Shown: positions 27,739 to 35,133 of the stretch, one piece after another | How the letters are laid out: each line of letters opens with the position of its first letter | Numbering within the stretch: position 1 is the stretch's first letter | Assembly (NCBI GenBank): GCA_023384095.1 | Contig: JAHDXT010000011.1 | Span: forward strand, 1-64,000 | DNA length: 64,000 bases | DNA from: Hyphomicrobiaceae bacterium | GTDB lineage: Bacteria > Pseudomonadota > Alphaproteobacteria > Rhizobiales > Hyphomicrobiaceae | Direction: 5' to 3' | Translations under genes and position numbers: made by a program | The notes under the pieces: generated by a model | Seen by the model: the letters and a program-made list of their open reading frames with translations, nothing else | Database searches by the model: none | Told to the model about the DNA's origin: nothing

Positions 27739-28971
27739 ATGCACATCGTGATCATCGGAGCCGGCATCATCGGGCTCGCCGCCGCCCACCGGCTGCTGGA
27801 TCTGGGCCTCGAGGTGACCCTCGTCGACCGCAGCGAGCCGACTGCCGCGTCGCGCGGCAACGCCGGGATCATCGCCCACGCCGACATCCTGCCGCTCGCC
27901 TCGCCGCGCACGATCCTGCAGGCGGCGCGCTGGATCATGGACCCGCTCGGCCCGCTCGCCGTCAGGCCGGCCTGCCTGCCACGGCTCGCGCCCTGGCTGG
28001 CCCGCTTTCTTTTCGCCAGCCTGCCGTCGCGCGTCCAGCGCTCGATGCACGGCATCGTCCCGCTGCAGGCCATGGCGCTGCCCGCATGGGAGCGGCTGCT
28101 CGGCCGGCTGCGGCTCACCGGCGAGCTCAACCGGCAAGGCATGCTCAGCGTCTTCGAGAGCACCGGCGCGTTCGAGGCTTTGAAGCCCTCCTACCGCAGC
28201 CAGCTCGAGCTCGGCATCCCGCTCGAGCTGATCGACGGCTCGGTGCTGCGCACGCTCGAGCCCGCCCTGTCGGACACGTTCCAGCGCGCCGCCTTCTTCC
28301 CCAGCGTCGCCCACGTCAACGATCCCTACGAGCTGGCGCTGAAGCTGGCGGCCGCCGCTGCCGACCGCGGCGCCCAGCTCATGGAGGCGGCGGTCAGCGG
28401 CATCGCGATCGCCAGCGGCGAGGAGCCGGTCGTGGTGCTCGAGGGCGGCCGCACGCTTGCGGCGGACCGTGTGCTCGTCGCGGCCGGCGCCTGGTCGAAG
28501 CGGCTCTCGGCGTGCCTCGGGGACTCCATTCCGCTGGACACGGAGCGGGGCTACAACGCCACCATCGCCGGCCCGGGCCTCGTGCTCACCCGGCCGGTGA
28601 TGTTCGAGGAGCACGCCTTCGTGCTGAGCCCGCTGAAGGGCGGCCTGCGCGTCGGCGGCGCCGTCGAGCTCGCCAGCACGGCGGCCGCGCCGAACTGGCG
28701 GCGCGTCGAGGCGCTGCTGGCGAAGGCGCATGCGTTCGTGCCCGGACTCGAGGAGGACGGGCGGGTCGACTGGATGGGCTGCCGCCCGTCGCTGCCGGAT
28801 TCGCTGCCCGTCATCTCCGCCTCGCGCTGGAGCCGCAAGGTCGTCTACGCCTTCGGCCATGCGCACCATGGCCTGACCCAGGCGGCGGCGACGGCCGAGC
28901 TCGTCGGCGCCCTCGTGTCGGGCGACGAGCCGGCGATCGATCTCACCCCCTACAGCGCCCAGCGCTTCTGA
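27739..28971 (+). CDS. FAD-dependent D-amino acid dehydrogenase-like oxidoreductase (probable D-hydroxyproline dehydrogenase)
   Basis: DadA-type flavoprotein of 410 residues. The N-terminal dinucleotide-binding fold is MHIVIIGAGIIGLAAAHRLL, with Asp/Arg at the end of the second strand (LVDRSEPTAASRGNAG), the usual DAO pattern. The C-terminal part has WMGCRPSLPDSLPVI and YAFGHAHHGLTQA, typical of DadA relatives. Because the next gene encodes a hydroxyproline epimerase-type protein 18 bases downstream, the likely substrate is cis-4-hydroxy-D-proline, oxidised to pyrroline-4-hydroxy-2-carboxylate. It may act at the inner membrane face, passing electrons to quinone. Ribosome site is not strong. 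Confidence 0.82.
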   Translation: MHIVIIGAGIIGLAAAHRLLDLGLEVTLVDRSEPTAASRGNAGIIAHADILPLASPRTILQAARWIMDPLGPLAVRPACLPRLAPWLARFLFASLPSRVQRSMHGIVPLQAMALPAWERLLGRLRLTGELNRQGMLSVFESTGAFEALKPSYRSQLELGIPLELIDGSVLRTLEPALSDTFQRAAFFPSVAHVNDPYELALKLAAAAADRGAQLMEAAVSGIAIASGEEPVVVLEGGRTLAADRVLVAAGAWSKRLSACLGDSIPLDTERGYNATIAGPGLVLTRPVMFEEHAFVLSPLKGGLRVGGAVELASTAAAPNWRRVEALLAKAHAFVPGLEEDGRVDWMGCRPSLPDSLPVISASRWSRKVVYAFGHAHHGLTQAAATAELVGALVSGDEPAIDLTPYSAQRF

Positions 28972-28989
28972 TCCGAGGAGCCCGCCCCC

Positions 28990-30000
28990 ATGGCCGCGCA
29001 CACGTTCTTCTGCATCGACGGGCACACCTGCGGCAATCCCGTGCGGGTGGTCGCGGGCGGCGCGCCGGCGCTGTCGGGCAGGACCATGATCGAGCGGCGC
29101 GCGCATTTCCTCGCCGAGTTCGACTGGATCCGCACCGCGCTGATGTTCGAGCCGCGCGGCCACGACATCATGTCCGGCTCGATCCTGATGCCGCCGACAA
29201 GGGACGATTGCGATGTCGCCATCCTGTTCATCGAGACGTCCGGCTGCCTGCCCATGTGCGGGCACGGCACCATCGGCACGGTGACGACGGCCATCGAGCG
29301 GGGGCTGGTGCAGCCGCGCACGCCCGGAACGCTGCGCCTCGACACGCCGGCCGGCCTCGTCGTCGCCGAGTACGGCCAGCAGGGCCCCTACGTGGAATGG
29401 GTGCGCATCACCAACGTGCCGTCATACCTGCACGCCACCGGCCTCGAGGCGGATGTCGAGGGTATCGGCCGGCTGCAGGTGGACGTCGCCTACGGCGGCA
29501 ACTTCTACGCCATCGTCGAGCCGCAGGAGACGTTCCGGGGCCTCGAGCACCTGCCGCCGAGCCGCGTGGTGAGCCTCAGCCCGGTCGTGCGCCGCACGTT
29601 CGGCGAGGCCTTCTCGTTCGTCCATCCCGAGAAGCCCGAGATCAATGGGCTGAGCCACGTCATGTGGACCGGCGAGCCGACGAAGCCCGGCAGCACCGCC
29701 CGCAACGCGGTATTCTACGGCGACAAGGCCATCGACCGCTCGCCGTGCGGCACCGGCACCTCGGCGCGCATGGCGCAGTGGGCGGCTCAGGGCCGGCTCG
29801 GCGAGGGCCAGGAGTTCGTGCACGAGAGCATCATCGGCTCGCAGTTCATCGGCCGCATCGCCGGCCGCACCAGGGTCGAAGACCGCGACGCTATCATTCC
29901 CTCCATCGAGGGCTGGGCGCGCGTGACGGGCTTCAACACCATCTTCGTCGACGACCGCGATCCCTACTGGAAGGGATTCCAGGTGGCGGACGAGACGTGA
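28990..30000 (+). CDS. Proline racemase family, probable 4-hydroxyproline 2-epimerase
   Basis: Cofactor-independent epimerase of 336 residues. Both catalytic cysteines are present: Cys90 in GCLPMCGHGTIG and Cys253 in DRSPCGTGTSA. Having two Cys indicates racemase or epimerase activity, since trans-3-hydroxyproline dehydratases replace one by Thr. The segment HxCGNPxRV near residue 12 (GHTCGNPVRV) is typical of the 4-hydroxyproline enzymes. It follows the DadA-like gene closely. The later steps (pyrroline-4-hydroxy-2-carboxylate deaminase and ketoglutarate semialdehyde dehydrogenase) are not in the window. Confidence 0.88.
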   Translation: MAAHTFFCIDGHTCGNPVRVVAGGAPALSGRTMIERRAHFLAEFDWIRTALMFEPRGHDIMSGSILMPPTRDDCDVAILFIETSGCLPMCGHGTIGTVTTAIERGLVQPRTPGTLRLDTPAGLVVAEYGQQGPYVEWVRITNVPSYLHATGLEADVEGIGRLQVDVAYGGNFYAIVEPQETFRGLEHLPPSRVVSLSPVVRRTFGEAFSFVHPEKPEINGLSHVMWTGEPTKPGSTARNAVFYGDKAIDRSPCGTGTSARMAQWAAQGRLGEGQEFVHESIIGSQFIGRIAGRTRVEDRDAIIPSIEGWARVTGFNTIFVDDRDPYWKGFQVADET

Positions 30001-30059
30001 GCGGCGAGTTGACCCGCCCCCCCACTTGCGTTCCCGGCCAAGCGCGGCCGATCCGGGAC

Positions 30060-30320
30060 TACAGCGTGTTCGATTCTAATCAAAGCATATCAGGCTGCGC
30101 CTGTTCTCCCTTTCCAGCGGGAGAGGGCTAAGGTGAGGGTCACCGAGTGGCGATACGATGCCCTCCCCTTTGACGGGGAGGGCGGCGCGGCGAAAGCCGC
30201 GCGGGTGGGGTGGGGCCACGAATGCAGCGTCCGAACCCGGTCACCCCCACCCCCAACCCCTCCCCGCAAGTGGGAGGGGAGAAGTGTTCGTCGCACCTGT
30301 TCCAATCTCCGTCGGAAAGA
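30060..30320 (+). repeat. Dispersed palindromic repeat, family 1, copy C with long flanks
   Basis: The core (30160-30282) matches copies A, B and E: CCCTCCCC hairpin, GGCGGCGCGGCGAAAGCCGCGC hairpin, GGGTGGGGTGGGGCCACGAATG, a C-run and a closing CCCCTCCCCGCAAGTGGGAGGGG hairpin. Left flank words AAAGCATATCAGG and CTCCCTTTCCAGCGGGAG and right flank words AATCTCCGTCGGAAAG recur around copy D at 50815-51000, so the full element is about 260 bases. With this copy the 466-base gap from 30001 to 30466 is explained; no gene is seen in it. Confidence 0.75.
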
Positions 30321-30466
30321 CTGTAGGCTGGCTCTTCGTATGTTCCGCGCGCGAGCCGGGATCGCAGGGGGTGGGGGGCTACAGGCCCACGTCCGAAACG
30401 TGAAATGGCCCGGTGTCAGCCAATCTCGTAACTGGCCGCCGGGCCGATGTTCAGCCTGAGGTTCCG

Positions 30467-30787
30467 TTACGGGCAGAACCAGATCGGGCCGACGACGATA
30501 CAGCCGCGGGTGCGCCAATAGTACGGCCGCGTGTGGTACCGGCGCCAGCCTCGCGGCGCATGCGTGTACCTCCGACCGGGAACGTAATACCTCCGGCTCG
30601 AATGGCTATGCCGCCGTCCTTCGCGATGTCGCCGCCCATCATGGCGGTTGCGGGAGGCCGCCGGAATGACATCGGCGACGGCCAGCGGCGACAACTGCGT
30701 TCCCAGCGACGCCGGCGCGGTGGCCGATGCGGGGGTGATAGAGATCAGTGAAGCGATCGCCGCCGGGATCAGAGCTTTCAACACCAT
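30467..30787 (-). CDS. Small secreted His/Arg/Tyr-rich protein
   Basis: Unrecognised 106-residue protein. I start at the ATG at 30787, after AGGTAACAGGA, which gives a signal peptide (MVLKALIPAAIASLISITP, cleaved near ASA-T); the frame opens at 30859. The mature part is strongly basic, with RRHREGRRHSHSSRRYY and many Arg-Tyr pairs, and ends GCIVVGPIWFCP with two cysteines that could form a disulfide. Small basic secreted proteins of this build are common in Hyphomicrobiales and mostly unstudied. The gene stands alone; its upstream region holds an AT-richer patch near 30955-30990. Confidence 0.7.
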   Translation of the reverse strand: MVLKALIPAAIASLISITPASATAPASLGTQLSPLAVADVIPAASRNRHDGRRHREGRRHSHSSRRYYVPGRRYTHAPRGWRRYHTRPYYWRTRGCIVVGPIWFCP

Positions 30788-31048
30788 TCCTGTTACCTCT
30801 CGAATTGTCTCTGACGGTGCTCTGGCATGCGGGAAAACAACCAAGCACTCATCCACCAACGCGTGAGGCGGCGTAATCCATCGTGCGTGCGCGTATTTTT
30901 ATTGGCGTGCTGATGATTGCATGACGAACCGTGCCCTGTCGCAGGGCGCGATGACAACTTAACCTGCTGATAACAAATAGGGATTCAAGGTGCTGCAGCT
31001 ATCGCGCGCTTATGCTCGAACCTAGCTGCGACAAGAGAGCACCCGGTA

Positions 31049-31882
31049 TCAGATCATCTCGAGCGGGGTGGCGCGGCCCGGTGGTGGAAAGGCCTCGTCG
31101 AGCGCGGCAAGCTCCGCGGCGTCGAGCGTCAGATCGGCCGCCGCCGCATTCGCCCGGACATGATCCAGCTTCGCCGCCTTCGGAATGGCGATGACGTTGT
31201 CATGCCGCAAAACCCAGCCGAGCGCTAAGGTTGCCGCAGCAATTCCGCGATTCGCCGCCATGGCTTTCAGCACCGGATCAGACAGAATGCGACCCTGACC
31301 CAGCGGCGAGTAGGCCATGACCGCGATCCCCTGCGCGCCGGTCTCGGGCAGCAGGTCCCACTCGATGCCGCGCGAGCCCAGATGATAGAGCACCTGATTG
31401 GCGACGCAGGCGCCCTCGGGTGCCACCATGGAAAGCTCCGTCATGTCGGCGGGATCGAAGTTGCTGACGCCCCAGGCGCGGATCTTGCCGTCCGCCTTCA
31501 ACTTCTCGAACGCTTCGACCGTCTCGGCCAGCGGGATGCTGCCGCGCCAGTGCAGCAGATAGAGGTCGAGCGTGTCGATCCTCAGTCGACGGAGGCTGCG
31601 CTCGCACGCGGCGACCGCGCCGTCCCGGGAGGCGTTGTGCGGGTAGACCTTGCTGACCACGAACACGGTATCGCGGCGCCCGGCGATAGCCTCGCCGACC
31701 ACCTCCTCCGCGCCGCCCTCGCCGTACATCTCGGCCGTGTCGATGAGCGTCATGCCGAGATCGATCCCGAGCTGCAGCGCCTTGATCTCGGCAGACCGGC
31801 TGCCGCGCCGCTCGCCCATCACCCAGGTGCCGAGCCCCAGCGCCGGGACGCGTGCACCGTTGCGAAGTGTCACGAACCTCAT
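31049..31882 (-). CDS. Aldo/keto reductase
   Basis: NADPH-dependent TIM-barrel oxidoreductase of 277 residues. The catalytic tetrad is visible in LIDTAEMYGEGGAEE (Asp and Tyr), VSKVYPHN (Lys) and LYLLHWRG (His). NFDPADM and VMAYSPLGQGRI are family signatures, and AIPKAAKLDHVRANAAA is the phosphate-binding end. It belongs to the single-domain DkgA-like bacterial group; substrate unknown. The iterated palindrome 31896-31982 lies immediately before the start codon, so it is downstream of recR and upstream of this gene. Start-proximal ribosome site is weak. Confidence 0.9.
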   Translation of the reverse strand: MRFVTLRNGARVPALGLGTWVMGERRGSRSAEIKALQLGIDLGMTLIDTAEMYGEGGAEEVVGEAIAGRRDTVFVVSKVYPHNASRDGAVAACERSLRRLRIDTLDLYLLHWRGSIPLAETVEAFEKLKADGKIRAWGVSNFDPADMTELSMVAPEGACVANQVLYHLGSRGIEWDLLPETGAQGIAVMAYSPLGQGRILSDPVLKAMAANRGIAAATLALGWVLRHDNVIAIPKAAKLDHVRANAAAADLTLDAAELAALDEAFPPPGRATPLEMI

Positions 31883-31895
31883 GCCGACCCCTTCT

Positions 31896-31982
31896 TCGTG
31901 AACTCGTGAGCTCGTGAAATCGTGAGTTGTGATTTCGTGTGACCTTCACGACTTCACGACTTCACCAATTCACGACCTCACG
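31896..31982. repeat. Iterated TCGTGAA-type palindrome between recR and the aldo/keto reductase
   Basis: The left arm is a run of 8-9-base units reading CGTGAACT, CGTGAGCT, CGTGAAAT, CGTGAGTT; the right arm is the complement, TCACGACT, TCACGACT, TCACCAAT, TCACGACC. Together they make an imperfect palindrome of nearly 90 bases that fills the gap. It has the same design as 25608-25704 with different unit sequence. It could end the recR transcript. Confidence 0.65.
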
Positions 31983-31986
31983 GTCC

Positions 31987-32580
31987 CTAGACGCGGCGCC
32001 GCGCCTTGATTGCCGCCGCCAGCGTGCCCTCGTCGAGATAGTCGAGCTCGCCGCCGACCGGCACCCCTTGCGCCAGCCGCGAGATGCTGACCGCCGTCCC
32101 CTCGAGCTGCTCGGTCAGGTAGTGCGCCGTGGACTGCCCCTCGACCGTCGCATTGAGCGCCAGCAGCACCTCTTTCACCTCCGGATCGCGGGCACGCTCG
32201 ATGAGCCGGCCGATGTTGAGCCGCTCCGGCCCGATGCCGTCGAGCGGCGACAAGTGCCCGCCGAGCACGTGGTAGACCGCGCTGACGACGCCGGCGCGCT
32301 CCAGCGCCCAGAGGTCCGCGATGTCCTCCACGACGACGATCAGGGAACGGTCCCGGCGGGGATCCTGGCAGATGGTGCACGGGTCGACGGTGTCGATGGT
32401 GCCGCAGACCGAGCACTCGACGAGCTTGGATGCCGCCGCTTCGAGCGCCGCGGCGAGCGGGACGAGCAGGTCCTCGCGCCGCTTCAGCAGCGCCAGCGCC
32501 GCCTTGCGCGCCGAGCGGTAGCCTAGCCCCGGCAGGCGACCGAGGAGCTGGACAAGTCGTTCGATCTCGGGGCCGGCCAT
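31987..32580 (-). CDS. recR: Recombination protein RecR
   Basis: Works with RecF and RecO to load RecA at single-strand gaps. I start at the ATG at 32580 ([20 protein letters not shown]) giving 197 residues, the family length; the frame is open to 32610. Helix-hairpin-helix [16 protein letters not shown], four zinc cysteines ([16 protein letters not shown]) and a TOPRIM domain beginning [16 protein letters not shown] are in order. It follows ybaB by 53 bases in the conserved dnaX-ybaB-recR run. Confidence 0.96.
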   Translation of the reverse strand: MAGPEIERLVQLLGRLPGLGYRSARKAALALLKRREDLLVPLAAALEAAASKLVECSVCGTIDTVDPCTICQDPRRDRSLIVVVEDIADLWALERAGVVSAVYHVLGGHLSPLDGIGPERLNIGRLIERARDPEVKEVLLALNATVEGQSTAHYLTEQLEGTAVSISRLAQGVPVGGELDYLDEGTLAAAIKARRRV

Positions 32581-32633
32581 CGCCTTCACCGTCCGCATAC
32601 CGCGCGCCACCCCCGTTGCATTCGGATGCGGGC

Positions 32634-32954
32634 TCAGAACAGCTTGAGGCCGGGCGGCAGCGGCAGCCCGCCGGCGGCTTCCTGCATCTTCGACTGCATG
32701 GCCGATTCGGCCTTGGCCTTGGCGTCCTGGTAGCCGGCGACGATGAGGTCCTCGAGGATCTCGGTCTCCTCCGGCTTCATCAGGCTGGGATCGATCCGGA
32801 GCCGGCGCATCTCGCCTTTGCCGTTGAGCGTCACATTGACGAGCCCGGCGCCGGCCTGGCCTTCGACCTCGATGGCGGCAAGCTCCTCCTGCAGCTTCTG
32901 CACCCGGGCCTGCAGCTCCTGCGCCTGCTTCATCATGCCCATCAGGTCTTTCAT
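32634..32954 (-). CDS. ybaB: YbaB/EbfC nucleoid-associated protein
   Basis: Small DNA-binding protein, 106 residues, homodimeric, encoded between dnaX and recR in most bacteria. The start at 32954 ([20 protein letters not shown]) has GGAG upstream; the longer open frame to 33452 is the shadow of dnaX. The N-terminal helix is followed by [19 protein letters not shown] and a C-terminal amphipathic helix, with the usual Gly/Pro-rich end. Confidence 0.95.
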   Translation of the reverse strand: MKDLMGMMKQAQELQARVQKLQEELAAIEVEGQAGAGLVNVTLNGKGEMRRLRIDPSLMKPEETEILEDLIVAGYQDAKAKAESAMQSKMQEAAGGLPLPPGLKLF

Positions 32955-33012
32955 CGCGTCATCTCCGCTTGTGGCAAGGCCGCGAGCTGCGGCTTCGCGT
33001 CGTGGGCCCGCC

Positions 33013-34755
33013 CTATCCGGCCTTGCTCTCGTCCCGAGGTGCTCCCGGCAGAGGCCGCACCGTGGTGATCTCCGCTTCCGGGAAAACGTCGAGAAGCGCC
33101 TGCACGGCAGGATGGGTCTTGATCTCGGCGAGCTCGGCTGCTTCCCGCTGACGGCGCACCTCGGCGATCGGAGGCTCGCCCGCCTCGCGGCTGACGGCCA
33201 CAACCCAGCGCCGCCCCGTCCACCTGCCGAGCTTCTCCCCGAGCTCGCCGGCGAGGCCCGGCGGGCAACCCTGGATGAGATGGATCTCGAGCCGGCCCGG
33301 CTCGAAGCGCACGAGGCGCACGTGCTCCTCGAGGTGCACCTTGAGACGGGCATCGCGATGCTCGCCCGCGAGCGCGACGACCTCCTGGAAGCTCTGCGGA
33401 CCGGTTGCATCAGGGGCCGACGGGCCGGTCGCGGGCGGCGGGCGATCGCCACCGAGCCCCGTCCTTGCCGTCGGCCCGGCCTGCGGACGCTCGCCCTCCT
33501 GCCGCGGCCGCGGCGGCGGGCTGCCCGCCCGTTCGCGGCCGGCGCCGGTTCCGATGAGGCGGATCAGGTCGTCGGGCGACGGCAGCTCCGCGGCATGGGC
33601 GATGCGGATCAGCACCATCTCGGCGGCCTGCAGCGGGTCGGCGGCACGGGAGGCCTCGTCGAAGCCCTTCTGCAGCATCTGCCAGGCGCGGGTCAGCACG
33701 GGGATCGAGAGCTGCCGGCCGAGCGACGCGGCGCGCAGGCGGTCCTCGGCCGACAGATCCTCGGCCGCGCCCCCCTCGCCCACGATCTTGATCCGCGCCG
33801 CCGCGTGCACGGCCTCGGCGAGCTCGGCAAGGATCTGGGCCGGGTCGGCGCCGTCCCGATGGAGCCGCTCGATCTGGCCGAGCGCGTCCCCGGCGGCCCC
33901 GCGCATCAGCGCTTCCACCAGGTCGAAAACGCGCGCGCGGTCGGCGAGGCCCAGCATGGCGCGGACGGCCGGCACCGTCACCTTGCCCGCGCCCATGGCG
34001 ATCGCCTGGTCGAGGATCGACAGGCCGTCACGCACGGAGCCGCCGGACGCGCGTGCGATCAGCGCCAGCGCCTCGTCGTCGGCCTCGGCGTCCTCCGCGG
34101 CGAGTATCGACTTGAAATGTGCGGCCAGCAGCCGGCTGTCGACCCGCCTCAGGTCGAACCGCTGGCAACGCGACAGCACCGTCACCGGCACCTTGCGCAC
34201 CTCGGTGGTGGCGAAGATGAACTTGACGTGCCCGGGCGGCTCCTCGAGCGTCTTCAACAGCGCGTTGAAGGCGCTCTTGGAGAGCATGTGGACCTCGTCC
34301 ACGATGAACACCTTGGTGCGCGCGAGGATCGGCCGGTAGCGGGCGTTCTCGATGATCTCCCGCATGTTGTCGACGCCGGTATTGGAGGCGGCGTCCATCT
34401 CGATGACGTCGGGATGGCGGCTCTGGATGATCTCGAGGCAATGCTCGCCATAGCCGTCCATGTCCATGGTCGGCCGGTCGGGCAGGCCCGGCTTGGCATA
34501 GTTGAGCGCGCGAGCCAGGATCCGCGCGGTGGTCGTTTTGCCGACGCCGCGAACGCCGGTCAGCATGTAGCCCTGGGCGATGCGGTCGGCGGCGAACGCG
34601 TTCTTGAGCGTCGTCACCATCGCGTCCTGGCCGATGAGCTGCTCGAAGGTCTCGGGGCGGTACTTGCGGGCGAGCACGACGTAGGGCTCTTTCGCGGCCG
34701 GAGCGGCCTGGCTCTCGCCCAGCAGATCGGTCGGTGGGGATGTATGCTTCGCCAT
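33013..34755 (-). CDS. dnaX: DNA polymerase III subunit gamma/tau
   Basis: Clamp-loader ATPase of the replicative polymerase. I start at the ATG at 34755 (MAKHTSPPTDLLG), after AGGGGCCG, for 580 residues; the frame runs far upstream through the SRP RNA region, which is not coding. ARKYRPETFEQLIGQ opens the AAA domain, Walker A is GVRGVGKT (67-74), Walker B is VFIVDEVHML and the SRC motif is in LSRCQRFDLRR. Three of the four E. coli zinc cysteines are missing, as usual in alphaproteobacteria. The Pro-rich linker near residue 400 leads to a tau-type C-terminal domain. ybaB follows after 58 bases. Confidence 0.96.
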   Translation of the reverse strand: MAKHTSPPTDLLGESQAAPAAKEPYVVLARKYRPETFEQLIGQDAMVTTLKNAFAADRIAQGYMLTGVRGVGKTTTARILARALNYAKPGLPDRPTMDMDGYGEHCLEIIQSRHPDVIEMDAASNTGVDNMREIIENARYRPILARTKVFIVDEVHMLSKSAFNALLKTLEEPPGHVKFIFATTEVRKVPVTVLSRCQRFDLRRVDSRLLAAHFKSILAAEDAEADDEALALIARASGGSVRDGLSILDQAIAMGAGKVTVPAVRAMLGLADRARVFDLVEALMRGAAGDALGQIERLHRDGADPAQILAELAEAVHAAARIKIVGEGGAAEDLSAEDRLRAASLGRQLSIPVLTRAWQMLQKGFDEASRAADPLQAAEMVLIRIAHAAELPSPDDLIRLIGTGAGRERAGSPPPRPRQEGERPQAGPTARTGLGGDRPPPATGPSAPDATGPQSFQEVVALAGEHRDARLKVHLEEHVRLVRFEPGRLEIHLIQGCPPGLAGELGEKLGRWTGRRWVVAVSREAGEPPIAEVRRQREAAELAEIKTHPAVQALLDVFPEAEITTVRPLPGAPRDESKAG

Positions 34756-34879
34756 CGGCCCCTGGCTCGCCTTCGATCCTGCAAATGGGGACGGCTCGAT
34801 GTGCCCGTCCGCCGGCAGCCCATACGGTCGAGCGCCGACGCAGCCGGCCGCCCAGGCCGGGCCGGAGGCGGCGGACGAT

Positions 34880-34977
34880 ACGAGAGACTGGCGAACGACC
34901 CGCATCCTGGCCGCTAGGGCTGCTTCCTTCCGGACCTGACCCGGTTTGCGAGGGACGCGTCCGCCGCCAGCCTCCCG
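34880..34977 (-). ncRNA. ffs: 4.5S RNA, signal recognition particle RNA
   Basis: On the minus strand the sequence GGTCAGGTCCGGAAGGAAGC, the Ffh-binding domain IV loop of bacterial SRP RNA, lies at about 34923-34942. The outer arms pair: GGGAGGCTGGCG at 34976-34965 with CGCCAGTCTCTC at 34893-34882, giving a hairpin of about 98 nucleotides. It sits just upstream of dnaX, a common location. Ends are estimated from the pairing. Confidence 0.9.
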
Positions 34978-35133
34978 CGCGGAATATGACGCCTCGCCCG
35001 GCAAGTTACAACCCTGGCGGACGGCCACGCGATAGGGCGCTGCGGGCGCTCGCAGTCGGTCTCCGCCGGCATGGACTCCACGTCGGAACTCGCGATACGC
35101 TGGACGCGCGAGAGGGCCAGGTTCGGGGGGAGA

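Noticed and set aside
30158-30459. Short frames inside repeat copy C
   Set aside because: They arise from the GC-rich repeat itself and have no ribosome site.
33400-34755. Loss of zinc-binding cysteines in DnaX as an anomaly
   Set aside because: Alphaproteobacterial DnaX proteins commonly show this same replacement, so it is not unusual.
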